NCBI RefSeq assembly: GCF_900112365.1
Contig: NZ_FOLQ01000004.1
Location: 248,001-312,000 of the forward strand
Direction of reading: 5' to 3'
Length of the DNA stretch: 64,000 nt
Source: Spirosoma endophyticum
Lineage (GTDB): Bacteria > Bacteroidota > Bacteroidia > Cytophagales > Spirosomataceae
Shown piece by piece: positions 44,745-53,083 of the stretch (position 1 is the stretch's first letter; each line of letters opens with the position of its first letter). The notes under the pieces are model-generated. The model was given only the letters and a program-made list of their open reading frames with translations, searched no databases and was not told the origin of the DNA. The position numbers and the translations under genes are program-made.

Positions 44745-46232
44745 ATGTATTTTCTTGGATTCGACCTCGGCAGTTCGTCAGTCAAAGCCTGTTTAGTTGA
44801 TGCCGACAGTGGCAAAGCCGTTGCTTCTGCCTTTTTTCCACAACCCGAAATGGTGATTGAATCCCCACAGCCGGGTTTCGCCGAACAACAACCCGAAAAC
44901 TGGTGGAAAAACGCCTGCCTGGCCAGTAAGGCCGTCATGCAGGAGACCAATATACAGCCTGAAGAGGTGAAAGCCATTGGTATTTCCTACCAGATGCACG
45001 GTCTGGTTGTGGTTGATAAGGCGTTTAACGTACTGCGCCCATCCATTATCTGGTGCGACAGCCGGGCCGTGCCTTATGGCAATCGAGCCTTCGACAAGCT
45101 TGGCCATGATCGTACGCTTCATCATTTGCTCAATTCACCGGGTAATTTCACGGCGGCAAAACTCGCCTGGGTCAAGGAAAACGAGCCAGCGGTCTATGCG
45201 CAGGTGGATAAATTCATGCTGCCCGGCGATTACCTGGCCGCCCGTATGACTGGCGATATCGTAACGACGGCATCGGGATTATCGGAGGGTGCGTTCTGGG
45301 ATTTTCAGGCAAATGAACCCGCTCAGTTTCTGCTCGATTATTTTGGATTTGATACATCATTAATCCCTTCCATTAAGCCAACGTTTGCTCCACAAGGCGA
45401 ATTGATGGCTTCGGCAGCGGCTGAGTTAGGACTCGCAGCGGGAACGCCTGTAACGTATCGTGCGGGTGATCAACCCAACAACGCCCTGTCGCTGAACGTA
45501 CTGGAGCCAGGACAGATTGCGGCTACAGCTGGAACGTCGGGCGTGGTGTATGGTGTAAGTGATCAGGCGAGTTATGATCCGAAGTCACGGGTTAATACGT
45601 TCCTACACGTAAGTCATACCGCCGAGGCACCACGTTATGGGGTACTGCTCTGCGTCAATGGCACGGGCATTCTGAATAGCTGGCTACGGAATCAGATGTT
45701 GCAGCGCTCCATCAGTTACGCTGATATGAACGTACTGGCGCACGAAGCGCCCATTGGGGCCGATGGCCTGCTTTGTTTACCGTTCGGAAATGGTGCCGAA
45801 CGAATGCTCGAAAACGCCGATTTGGGAGCCTCGTTTCATGGCCTGAATCTAACACGTCACGGCTTGCCACACATGATCCGGGCGGCTCAGGAAGGCATCG
45901 TTTTTGCGCTTTATTACGGCATTCAGATCATGGAAAGCGTGGGCGTGGGTTTGCAAACCATCCGCGCGGGCGAAGCCAATATGTTCCTTAGCCCGCTCTT
46001 CCGCGACACAATGGCCAACCTGACCGGAGCTACCATTGAACTCTACAATACCGATGGCGCGCAGGGAGCTGCTCGCGGGGCGGGGCTGGGGCTGGGTTAC
46101 TACAAAAATGCACAGGAAGCTTTCGCTGGCCTACACGTAACGAAAACCATCGAGCCCGATATGCGGGCGCAGGAAGCGTATCGCGATGCCTACGGGCGTT
46201 GGCTGGAAGTCCTGGAAACGGAGGTTAAATAA
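44745..46232 (+). CDS. xylB: Xylulokinase (FGGY family)
   Basis: 495 residues from the ATG at 44745, which puts YFLGFDLGSSSVKACLVDAD directly at the N-terminus; an earlier in-frame start adds a spurious hydrophobic leader. FGGY landmarks: the phosphate-binding DLGSSSVK, IWCDSRA (substrate loop), AGDQPNNAL with the catalytic base Asp242 (E. coli Asp233), and GTSGVVYG. The C-terminal GEANMFLSPLFRDTMANLTG motif is typical. It phosphorylates D-xylulose to xylulose 5-phosphate for the pentose-phosphate pathway, acting with xylose isomerase encoded 1.9 kb downstream. The stop codon lies inside a perfect 27-bp palindrome that probably ends transcription. Confidence 0.94.
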   Translation: MYFLGFDLGSSSVKACLVDADSGKAVASAFFPQPEMVIESPQPGFAEQQPENWWKNACLASKAVMQETNIQPEEVKAIGISYQMHGLVVVDKAFNVLRPSIIWCDSRAVPYGNRAFDKLGHDRTLHHLLNSPGNFTAAKLAWVKENEPAVYAQVDKFMLPGDYLAARMTGDIVTTASGLSEGAFWDFQANEPAQFLLDYFGFDTSLIPSIKPTFAPQGELMASAAAELGLAAGTPVTYRAGDQPNNALSLNVLEPGQIAATAGTSGVVYGVSDQASYDPKSRVNTFLHVSHTAEAPRYGVLLCVNGTGILNSWLRNQMLQRSISYADMNVLAHEAPIGADGLLCLPFGNGAERMLENADLGASFHGLNLTRHGLPHMIRAAQEGIVFALYYGIQIMESVGVGLQTIRAGEANMFLSPLFRDTMANLTGATIELYNTDGAQGAARGAGLGLGYYKNAQEAFAGLHVTKTIEPDMRAQEAYRDAYGRWLEVLETEVK

Positions 46233-46288
46233 AGAGTTGAGTAAATCTGGCGCGGGCGAATGCCCGCGCCAGATTTACTCAACTCTTT
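46231..46288 (+). terminator. Perfect 27-bp stem palindrome starting inside the xylB stop codon
   Basis: Bases 46231-46257 and 46262-46288 are exact reverse complements around a 4-nt loop (GAAT). The first two bases of the left arm are the last two of the TAA stop (46230-46232). The stem is GC-rich at the tip and AT-rich at the base. It is unusually long and perfect for an ordinary terminator. Confidence 0.85.
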
Positions 46289-46340
46289 GGTTTCTAGTGA
46301 CTTCCCCATCTTTAGAGAAACTGGCCTGTCTTCTGGCTGG

Positions 46341-46373
46341 AATGTAAGTTGAAACAACAACCAGACTTACATT
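46341..46373. promoter_or_regulatory. Dyad operator-like site before the MerR remnant
   Basis: AATGTAAGT (46341-46349) and ACTTACATT (46365-46373) are a perfect 9-bp inverted repeat with a 15-nt spacer. It lies 9 nt before the remnant's apparent start. MerR-family regulators bind such dyads at their own promoters, but the gene behind lacks the DNA-binding head, so what binds here is open. Confidence 0.5.
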
Positions 46374-46382
46374 ACCGCAATT

Positions 46383-46643
46383 TTGTCCCGCTTACAAGCC
46401 ATCAGGGAGTTAAAAAATATTGGTTATACGCTGACTGAAATAAAGCAGATCACTGATTCCTGCGAGCTTGGTGAGTTGGATTGGGTAGCCGGAAAGAAAC
46501 AGATTTCCGAGAAAGTGCAGGTGACAGACCAGCAAATCAGCCTGTTGCTACGTGTCAAAGACCAATTGATGGAAGCAGTCGCCAATGGCCCGTATGATTG
46601 CAAGATCACTATCATCCTCCAGGGAATAATAGCAGCAGAGTAA
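46383..46643 (+). pseudogene. MerR-family regulator remnant lacking the winged-helix domain
   Basis: 86 codons from a TTG. The sequence RLQAIRELKNIGYTLTEIKQITDS corresponds to the end of the MerR DNA-binding domain (the RL..I..L...G.sL.EI.. segment). What follows is a dimerisation helix (QISEKVQVTDQQISLLLRVKDQLMEAVANGPYDCK), comparable with the C-terminus of CueR/ZntR-type proteins including a single Cys. The first 45-60 residues, the DNA-binding helix-turn-helix, are absent: the same frame upstream meets a stop at 46350-46352, and other frames in 46233-46382 do not encode it. It is therefore probably a broken gene. A small translated protein that titrates a full-length MerR is an alternative. 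Confidence 0.6.
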
Positions 46644-46760
46644 TTCCCAGGGCCTCATCATTTATGTCTCACTAGTCTGGCAAAAGACTTATTTGTACAA
46701 TTTAAAATTTATTTAATACAACTACCTCAACCCTAATGTACATTTACTCTAAAAAACGAT

Positions 46761-47519
46761 ATGAAAACGCTGGCGCTGTTTATCATAAGTGTAGCCACAC
46801 TGGTGGCCTGCTCACCTAACGCCCAACTCGTTACGCTACGTGGTAGCAACGTCAAACCGGTTTCCGATGAAGGGCTGGTACTAGACAACGATACGTTGAC
46901 AATTCGCTATAACTTCGCCAGCGAACGGGGACAGATGCACCTTACCCTAATTAATAAACTCAATCAGCCTCTATACGTTGACTGGAAACGATCTTCGTTT
47001 ATTATTGGCCAGGATAAGGTCGATTACTGGCAGGACGTAGCCGATGTTAACCTGACGGGTTCTTCCTACAGCAATCGTTACGGCCGCTATTCAATTGGGA
47101 ATTTAAGTGGCGTCATCTCAAAAGAGAATCAGGTGGGTTTTATTCCTCCTCAGACTAAACTCGAAAAGCGGCAATTTGTAGTCCTGCCTGATGGTACAGT
47201 ACACCTAAAAGGCACGTTCAAAACGGAGGAAGAGAAAGCCAATTGGGTAAACAGTAAAAAGCCAGTTAAGGTCAGTGTATACAGCTACGAAGACGCCGAT
47301 CAATCGCCCTTAACGTTTCGAAATTATCTGACCCTTTCGACAGATAAAGATTTCAAGACTGAGTTCCATATTGATACAAAGTTTTGGGCGTCAGATGTGA
47401 AAGTGTTGCCCCGTGATCAGCTATTGACCCGACAAACTACCGGTGGTGAATATCAATATTCAGAACCCATACCCTTCAAAAAAGCAGATAGTTTTTACGT
47501 AGTGCTACCCGTACAATAG
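46761..47519 (+). CDS. Uncharacterised lipoprotein, paralog of the gene at 34432
   Basis: 252 residues with a lipobox (TLVACSP, Cys17). The conserved block ERGQMHLTLINKLNQPLYVDWKRSSF and the later IPPQT and TKFWASDVKVLPRDQLL align with the lipoprotein at 34432-35199 in the same order. The rest is beta-rich with no recognised motif. It lies between the MerR remnant and a DUF3052-like gene in the xyl region, with no clear promoter. A 32-nt gap to the next gene suggests co-transcription. The function of this lipoprotein family is unknown to me; a surface or periplasmic location is inferred from the lipobox. Confidence 0.72.
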   Translation: MKTLALFIISVATLVACSPNAQLVTLRGSNVKPVSDEGLVLDNDTLTIRYNFASERGQMHLTLINKLNQPLYVDWKRSSFIIGQDKVDYWQDVADVNLTGSSYSNRYGRYSIGNLSGVISKENQVGFIPPQTKLEKRQFVVLPDGTVHLKGTFKTEEEKANWVNSKKPVKVSVYSYEDADQSPLTFRNYLTLSTDKDFKTEFHIDTKFWASDVKVLPRDQLLTRQTTGGEYQYSEPIPFKKADSFYVVLPVQ

Positions 47520-47551
47520 TTACCAGCAAGCGGCCTTTTCAAACCATACGC

Positions 47552-48019
47552 ATGAACGCCATTTTCGCTAAACTCAATTACAAATCCCAACCCGAAATCG
47601 CTTTCATCAATGCGCCAGCCGAGTTCTTGTCTGTCGTTAATGACATGCGACCCTTGGCAACAATCGTGACCGACGTAGCGGAAATCCAGAGAGGTACATT
47701 TGCGATGGCCTTCCTGAAAACTCAGCAGGAAGTTGACGCACTCAGCCCGGTTCTAGCCGACAAGCTAACCGGCGATGGAATCCTGTGGCTGGCCTATCCT
47801 AAAGGAAGTTCGAAGAAGCACAAATGCGATTTCAACCGGGATAATGGCTGGACTGTTCTGAGTGAACTTGGCTTTGAACCGGTCAGGATGGTAGCTATTG
47901 ACGAAGAATGGAGCGCCCTACGTTTCCGGCGGGTCGACTTCATCAAAAAAATGACCCGTCAGAGTAGCCGGACCATGACTGAGCAAGGAAAAACCAGGAC
48001 AACCCGAGAAGCTACCTAA
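47552..48019 (+). CDS. DUF3052-like cytoplasmic protein
   Basis: 155 residues, no signal peptide. The middle block GDGILWLAYPKGSSKKHKCDF followed by GWTVLSELGFEPVRMVAIDEEWSALRFRRV resembles the DUF3052 pattern (WV..PK...; end motif with DEeWsalrfR). The C-terminal 20 residues are charged and disordered (MTRQSSRTMTEQGKTRTTREAT). No catalytic residues are known for the family. It follows the lipoprotein gene by 32 nt and precedes the xylA promoter, so it ends that small unit. The role is unknown, and the family match is my recollection of the pattern rather than a search. Confidence 0.55.
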   Translation: MNAIFAKLNYKSQPEIAFINAPAEFLSVVNDMRPLATIVTDVAEIQRGTFAMAFLKTQQEVDALSPVLADKLTGDGILWLAYPKGSSKKHKCDFNRDNGWTVLSELGFEPVRMVAIDEEWSALRFRRVDFIKKMTRQSSRTMTEQGKTRTTREAT

Positions 48020-48024
48020 AGACA

Positions 48025-48054
48025 TTGCCGGGTAAATAGGAAAAACTACCTTTG
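48025..48054 (+). promoter_or_regulatory. xylA promoter: -33 TTG, -7 TACCTTTG
   Basis: TTG (48025-48027), 19 nt, then TACCTTTG (48047-48054) fits the Bacteroidota consensus, with the ATG of xylA 41 nt further on. It indicates that xylA is transcribed on its own rather than by read-through from xylB. Confidence 0.7.
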
Positions 48055-48095
48055 GCTTTCTTTTTCAATCTAGCAATACCTTAATTCCTTACTTC

Positions 48096-49436
48096 ATGTC
48101 TGACGTTAAACTAACACTCGGCGACAAAACGTATTTTCCGTCTATTGAAAAGCCAATTTCGTACGAAGGCCGCGAATCCGACAACCCGCTGGCATTTAAA
48201 TTTTACGATGCGAATCGACCTATTCTGGGTACGCCCATGAAAGATCTGTTCCGGTTCGCAACCGCCTACTGGCATACATTCTGCGGAACTGGCGCTGATC
48301 CCTTCGGACCCGGCGTCAAGCATTTTCCGTGGGATGCCAATCCCGACCGGCTGGCAGCGGCTCATGATAAAATGGACGCAGCCTTCGAATTCATCACGAA
48401 AATCGGCATGGAATACTACTGCTTCCACGACGTGGACGTAGCACCCGAAGGAAACTCCAATGCTGAGTTCGAGAAAAACTTCCGTGCCATTGTCGACTAC
48501 GCCAAACAGAAACAAGCGGCCAGCGGAGTGAAATTATTGTGGGGAACGGCAAACCTGTTTTCGCACGAACGCTATATGAACGGGGCATCAACCAACCCCG
48601 ATTTTCACGTATTGGCGCACGGTGGCTGGCAGGTTAAAAACGCCATTGATGCCACCATCGAATTGGGCGGGCGCGGCTATACCTTCTGGGGAGGTCGTGA
48701 GGGCTATATGTCGCTGCTAAATACAAACATGAAGCGCGAACAGGAGCATTTGGGCAAGTTCCTGCAGATCAGTCGTGATTATGCGCGCAAGCAAGGTTTC
48801 AAAGGGGCGTTCTATATCGAGCCAAAACCTATGGAGCCGACCAAGCACCAGTACGATTTCGATGCAGCTACGGTCGTTGGCTTCCTGAATCGTTTCGGTT
48901 TACAGGACGATTTTGAACTGAACATCGAAACCAACCACGCTACGTTAGCGAATCACACATTCGCCCATGAATTGCAGATTGCGGCCGATAACAACATGCT
49001 CGGTAGCCTTGACGCCAACCGTGGTGACTACCAGAACGGTTGGGACACCGACCAGTTTCCGGTGGATGTGTATGAACTAACAGAAGCCATGCTGGTAATT
49101 CTGGAAGCGGGTGGTATTAAATCGGGTGGTGTTAATTTCGACGCCAAAACGCGCCGGAACTCAACCGATCTGGAAGACATCTTCATTGCCCACATCGGTG
49201 GTATGGATACGTTCGCGCGAGCCGCCATTGCCGCCGAAGCGATTCTTGACAAATCGCAATACAAAAAACTACGCGCCGAACGCTACGCCAGTTACGATTC
49301 GGGCGAGGGTGCCCGGTTCGAAAAAGGCGAACTAACGCTCGAAGACCTGCGCCAGTACGCCATGACGAATGGCGAGCCCAAGCAATTGAGCGGTAACCAG
49401 GAATTGTATGAAATGATTGTTAATCAGTATATTTAG
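48096..49436 (+). CDS. xylA: Xylose isomerase
   Basis: 446 residues, the length of the class II (large) isomerases. [10 protein letters not shown] holds His111 and Asp114, equivalent to E. coli His101 and Asp104. [34 protein letters not shown] (metal-1 Glu), [18 protein letters not shown] and GSLDANRGD (metal ligands) are all intact. It converts D-xylose to D-xylulose, feeding xylB. The gene has its own promoter (48025-48054) and a strong terminator (49443-49478). No xylose transporter or XylR is in the window. Confidence 0.96.
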   Translation: MSDVKLTLGDKTYFPSIEKPISYEGRESDNPLAFKFYDANRPILGTPMKDLFRFATAYWHTFCGTGADPFGPGVKHFPWDANPDRLAAAHDKMDAAFEFITKIGMEYYCFHDVDVAPEGNSNAEFEKNFRAIVDYAKQKQAASGVKLLWGTANLFSHERYMNGASTNPDFHVLAHGGWQVKNAIDATIELGGRGYTFWGGREGYMSLLNTNMKREQEHLGKFLQISRDYARKQGFKGAFYIEPKPMEPTKHQYDFDAATVVGFLNRFGLQDDFELNIETNHATLANHTFAHELQIAADNNMLGSLDANRGDYQNGWDTDQFPVDVYELTEAMLVILEAGGIKSGGVNFDAKTRRNSTDLEDIFIAHIGGMDTFARAAIAAEAILDKSQYKKLRAERYASYDSGEGARFEKGELTLEDLRQYAMTNGEPKQLSGNQELYEMIVNQYI

Positions 49437-49442
49437 GCGGGG

Positions 49443-49478
49443 AGGCCTTACTGGTGTTGACGCCTGTAAGGCCTTTTT
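49443..49478 (+). terminator. Rho-independent terminator of xylA
   Basis: AGGCCTTAC (49443-49451) pairs with GTAAGGCCT (49466-49474), followed by a T-run (49474-49478). It lies 6 nt after the xylA stop. Confidence 0.9.
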
Positions 49479-49503
49479 CACAACGTACCATCAACCGTAT
49501 CGT

Positions 49504-49965
49504 ATGAAAACTCTTTTACTGATTCTCGCCTGTCTTCCGGCTTTCGCCCAAACATCCAGCAACGACGAAGCCGCCGTGAAAGCCACCGTAAATAAGCTTT
49601 TTGAAGGGATGCAGAAAGCCGATTCGACTATACTGAGACCGCTATTTACACCCACGGCCCGTCTCCAGACAGTCGTTAACAAGCAAGGCGAAGTAGCTGT
49701 AAATGATGATGGAATCGGGAAATTTATCAGTTCTATCGGTAAAGCAAAAGCCGGAACGCTGGATGAACGGCTGGCAAGCATGGAGGTGAAGATTGATGGC
49801 GAGCTGGCAACCGCCTGGACACCGTATGTTTTTTATCGTCAGGACCAGAAAAGCCATTGTGGTGTTAATGCCTTTACGCTCGTAAAGATGAGTGGCAGTT
49901 GGAAAATTCAAACGATTATTGATACCCGACGGAAAGATAATTGCCCGGATTTGCCGAAGCAATAA
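49504..49965 (+). CDS. Secreted NTF2-like (SnoaL/DUF4440-type) protein
   Basis: 153 residues from the ATG at 49504, which starts a compact signal peptide (MKTLLLILACLPAFAQ); an upstream in-frame ATG overlaps xylA and its terminator. The helix-then-sheet pattern DEAAVKATVNKLFEGMQKADSTILRPLFTPTARLQTVV, GELATAWTPYVFYRQDQ and FTLVKMSGSWKIQTIIDTRR is the cone-shaped NTF2 fold. Exported members often bind a small molecule or act as enzyme scaffolds. No catalytic dyad can be assigned. It ends 9 nt before the convergent crotonase gene. Confidence 0.85.
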   Translation: MKTLLLILACLPAFAQTSSNDEAAVKATVNKLFEGMQKADSTILRPLFTPTARLQTVVNKQGEVAVNDDGIGKFISSIGKAKAGTLDERLASMEVKIDGELATAWTPYVFYRQDQKSHCGVNAFTLVKMSGSWKIQTIIDTRRKDNCPDLPKQ

Positions 49966-49974
49966 ATCGTCTAT

Positions 49975-50796
49975 CTACCCCCGCCCTGTCCAGTTCGGCT
50001 TTCGTTTCTCCAGAAAAGCAACCATTCCTTCTTTCGCGTCAGGCGTTTGTTGAAGCCGTACAAATTGTTCGTATAAAAAGGCCTGCTGTTCATTGGATGG
50101 CAGGTTTTTTAGTTGTTGGTAAACCCGTAACCCAACCTGAATGGCCGTGGGCGAGAATTGCTTTAGCTCATCAGCTAATTGCCCCACAGCAACGTCCAAC
50201 TCACTTGTTGACACTACGTTCGTCACTAAACCAATGCTCAGCGCATCCGAAGCCGTGAGTGTTTTGGCACGAAGACACAGGTCAAGCGCTGTTCGGGCAG
50301 GCATAATATCCAACAGGATAGCCAGCACCTGAAACGGAAACAGGCCCCGTTTTACTTCTGGCAACGTAAACGTAGCGAATTCAGCAGCAATCACGTAGGT
50401 ACTCCCCCCTACCAGCAAAAAGCCGCCTGCGTAAACTGGGCCCTGCACACGAGCAATACATGGTTTGTGTAAACTGGCCATTAACTCGCCCAAACGAACT
50501 GGTCCGGATGGTTCAGGAATTGAGGCAACCTCAGCGTCAGACTCAGTTAAGCTTTTCAAATCCATCCCCGCGCAGAACGTATCGCCTGAAGCGGCCAGCA
50601 CAACGACCCAGACATCGGCCGTATAATGCGCATACGCCATAACAAACGCCAGTTCGTTTAGCATCGTCGGATTGAGCGCATTCTTTTTTTCGGGGCGGTT
50701 TAGCGTGATCGTCAATACGTGATCATCGAGCGATGTAAGCACGTAGCGAAACCCTTCCACGGGCAATTGAGTGGCTTGTTCAGCAGTATAGAGCAT
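49975..50796 (-). CDS. Crotonase-family protein (enoyl-CoA hydratase/isomerase fold), altered active site
   Basis: 273 residues. The CoA-binding oxyanion-hole loops are present: LNRPEKKNALNPTML, SGDTFCAGMDLKSL and VYAGGFLLVGGS. Family hydratases use two glutamates, one in a GGCE segment and one in PE. Here the second is retained (FTLPEVKRGLFPF), but at the first site the sequence is GGFLL, so that Glu is replaced. Reaction chemistry therefore may be isomerase, hydrolase or decarboxylase-like rather than hydratase. No other beta-oxidation gene is next to it. A cytoplasmic enzyme of acyl-CoA metabolism with unknown substrate. Confidence 0.85.
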   Translation of the reverse strand: MLYTAEQATQLPVEGFRYVLTSLDDHVLTITLNRPEKKNALNPTMLNELAFVMAYAHYTADVWVVVLAASGDTFCAGMDLKSLTESDAEVASIPEPSGPVRLGELMASLHKPCIARVQGPVYAGGFLLVGGSTYVIAAEFATFTLPEVKRGLFPFQVLAILLDIMPARTALDLCLRAKTLTASDALSIGLVTNVVSTSELDVAVGQLADELKQFSPTAIQVGLRVYQQLKNLPSNEQQAFLYEQFVRLQQTPDAKEGMVAFLEKRKPNWTGRG

Positions 50797-50907
50797 GGTG
50801 GGAAGTTAAGAAAATACCGCTTAAAAAATCTTTAATCCAGCGTATATAACTATGTATCCATTCTAAGTTATCTGTATAAATCCGGCTTTTCTTTCCCTTA
50901 ATCATTC

Positions 50908-52029
50908 ATGAAAACGTTTCTACTCCTGTGCCTGATGCTACTGACTATTCAGGCAGCTCGGGCTTCGCATCTACTTGGCGGGTACATTCAGGCAAAACCC
51001 GTTGCAGGCTCAGCGCAAACGTATCAGATTACGGTAGCCCTCTATTTGGATGAAGTTCGTGGACAAGCAGCATCTAGTCAAACTACGTCTCTATCGATCT
51101 GTTTTGGCGATGGCACAAGTGGGATCGCCAATCGGCAAAGTCAGGTATTGGTGTTGAGCAAAACGGTTAGTGTAAGTGTGTATCAGATGACACATACGTA
51201 CTACGGCCCCGGTACGTATGTGTTAACCACGTCTCTTCCCAGCCGATCTTTAACTCAGAATATTACCGATGCAACGAACCAGGTATTCTCGCTTAGTTCA
51301 ACCATTTCTACAAATACCACCGTACAGAATCAAACGCCAACTCCCGGTTTTCCAGAAGCTGGTTTTCATGTTAATCTGAACCAAAAGGCAACTCTTGCGC
51401 TAAAAGCTACGGATGCCGAAGGCGATAGCCTGGTCTATGGGTTAGCTAAGCCGCTCACCAGTACGTACAAAGATTTGTGCATCCGGCAGACCATACCGAC
51501 TTATAAATTTCCGAACGATGTAGCCCAGCAGGGTACATTTAAACTTAATAATCGGACTGGTGATCTCGTTTGGGATGTTCCTACCAGAGAAGGTCTTTAC
51601 AGCCTCGCGATCACTGTGGACGAATATCGCAATGGTATCCTTATCAGTCAGACGCTACAGGAAATTCCCTTATTTGTTGAGGACCGGCCCGGTACGCCCG
51701 GCCCAATTCCGCCTTACGAACCAGCTATAGAAGGTACTACGGGCGTAATTACCGCCATCAGTACGTATGCAGATGCCGACGTCGCCTTTACGGCCTTTCC
51801 CAATCCCGTAAACGATCGCTTGCAGGTGGTTATTCAAACGAGTAATCCAACGACAGCTACTGTACAGTTGATTAACGTAAATGGCCGCAAACTACACGAA
51901 TCAGCTTTAAAAAAGCTTGCCCGACAGCACGATCACGTTATCGATATGGATGGTCTGGCACCCGGCGTGTATCTGCTACGTGCCAACGTTGGTGAGCGCT
52001 CGCTGGTACAGAAGATTGTGAAGCAATGA
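50908..52029 (+). CDS. Secreted protein with T9SS type A sorting domain
   Basis: 373 residues. Signal peptide MKTFLLLCLMLLTIQAARA, then SHLLGGYIQAKPVAGSAQTYQITVALYLDEVRG, resembling the start of gliding or adhesin-like Bacteroidota surface proteins (a polycystic-kidney-like beta-sandwich containing the FGDGT-style segment SLSICFGDGTSG). A second beta domain is FKLNNRTGDLVWDVPTREGLYSLAITVDEYRNG, typical of such proteins. The last 80 residues (FPNPVNDRLQVVI ... APGVYLLRANVGERSLVQKIVKQ) form a T9SS sorting domain, so it is exported and attached to the surface. It ends one base before the convergent radical-SAM gene, with no terminator between them. Confidence 0.83.
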   Translation: MKTFLLLCLMLLTIQAARASHLLGGYIQAKPVAGSAQTYQITVALYLDEVRGQAASSQTTSLSICFGDGTSGIANRQSQVLVLSKTVSVSVYQMTHTYYGPGTYVLTTSLPSRSLTQNITDATNQVFSLSSTISTNTTVQNQTPTPGFPEAGFHVNLNQKATLALKATDAEGDSLVYGLAKPLTSTYKDLCIRQTIPTYKFPNDVAQQGTFKLNNRTGDLVWDVPTREGLYSLAITVDEYRNGILISQTLQEIPLFVEDRPGTPGPIPPYEPAIEGTTGVITAISTYADADVAFTAFPNPVNDRLQVVIQTSNPTTATVQLINVNGRKLHESALKKLARQHDHVIDMDGLAPGVYLLRANVGERSLVQKIVKQ

Positions 52030-52030
52030 G

Positions 52031-53008
52031 TCACAGCAACTGTTTCCAGGTGCCTTTCATCCAGTTATACTTGATGGTGCTGGGTAAAGCCCGCCAGAAA
52101 TACTTGTTAATATCAACGGCAAATGACGGTTGCATGTAGCAGTTGATCGCGCAGCCTTCGCAGGCGGGCAACCGCCCTTCCAAGGCCACTAACTTTTGGA
52201 CTTCAGCGGACTGATAGAGTTCGTACAGGTTATTATCGATGGCAAAGTCTTTCAGCCCCAAATGATAGCAGGGCAAAACGAGTTTATTTTCGGGGGAGAT
52301 TACGATGGTGGTGCTGGCCGCCCGGCAAATGGGGTCTTCGATATGGTTCCCACCATCGCGCCGAAGCTGGATAAAGGCATCGTTGAGGTACACGTTTTTC
52401 TGCTTACCCCACCAGGACATCTGCAACAGAGCGTCTTCGGAAAGGCGATCACCCGTGTCAACCGTATTGTATTCAAATACCGGATTCAGGATTAGCACCA
52501 AATCATTCGGCAGGCAAATCTCTTCATACATTTGCCTGATCTGGTGAACGTTGTGTTCAAAGACCGTAAACAGAATATCGGGGCGTTCGCCCAGTTGGCG
52601 GGCAATGGCAATGGATTCCATCACCTTGTCGAAGCATCGTACTCCCCGCGATTTGTTGTGTTCCTCTTCCACCGGCGAGTCCAGTGAAAAATGAAGCATG
52701 TCTACCACCCCCCGTAGTTGTTCAGCTTGTTTAGGATAAAGCAGGGCATTAGTCGTAACGGTCGTAATCAGCCCGAGCTGTTTCGCTTCCTGTAGAAGTT
52801 CAGGCAGTTGGCGGTGCAGAAGTGGTTCTCCGCCCGTGAAATCGACAACCCGAACGCCTAGTTTTTTGAGATCCCGCAGATTCTGACGGGCATTTTCGAG
52901 CGTAACATAAGGTGATGGCCGCTCCCATATGTCGCAAAAGCTACAGCTCGCATTGCAGCGATATGTAACGTAGTAATTGCACAGAACCGGATGGGAGACT
53001 AGGCGCAT
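52031..53008 (-). CDS. Radical SAM protein with SPASM-like C-terminal cysteines
   Basis: 325 residues. The cluster motif CNASCSFC (Cys18, Cys22, Cys25) and GGEPLL are diagnostic. The TIM-barrel core continues as VTTNALLYPKQAEQL, LHFSLDSPVEEEHNKSRG and DILFTVFEHNVHQIR. C-terminal cysteines in DPICRAAS, LPCYHLG and LPACEGCAINCYMQP resemble a SPASM/auxiliary Fe-S binding region, used in maturases and MoaA-like enzymes. The substrate is unknown; no precursor peptide gene is evident next to it. The ATG lies in a GC-rich heptad-repeat element (53005-53083) that separates it from accD. Confidence 0.87.
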   Translation of the reverse strand: MRLVSHPVLCNYYVTYRCNASCSFCDIWERPSPYVTLENARQNLRDLKKLGVRVVDFTGGEPLLHRQLPELLQEAKQLGLITTVTTNALLYPKQAEQLRGVVDMLHFSLDSPVEEEHNKSRGVRCFDKVMESIAIARQLGERPDILFTVFEHNVHQIRQMYEEICLPNDLVLILNPVFEYNTVDTGDRLSEDALLQMSWWGKQKNVYLNDAFIQLRRDGGNHIEDPICRAASTTIVISPENKLVLPCYHLGLKDFAIDNNLYELYQSAEVQKLVALEGRLPACEGCAINCYMQPSFAVDINKYFWRALPSTIKYNWMKGTWKQLL

Positions 53009-53083
53009 GGGGCGAGGAGCAGGGCGCAGGGAGCAAAGTACAAGAAATTAAACTTTCCGTGCGCCCCGCCCCATGCCCCGCGC
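53005..53083. repeat. GC-rich heptad-repeat hairpin filling the accD/radical-SAM gap
   Basis: From 53005 the plus strand reads five consecutive 7-mers GCATGGG, GCGAGGA, GCAGGGC, GCAGGGA, GCAAAGT. On the opposite side the complement reads GCGCGGG, GCATGGG, GCGGGGC, GCACGGA (53056-53083). The arms can pair apart from one extra heptad. The element starts on the radical-SAM ATG and ends on the first base of the accD stop triplet, so it fills the whole gap. Confidence 0.75.

Noticed and set aside
51981..52031. A possible terminator between the T9SS cargo and radical-SAM genes
   Set aside because: The stops are one base apart and no inverted repeat was found near them.
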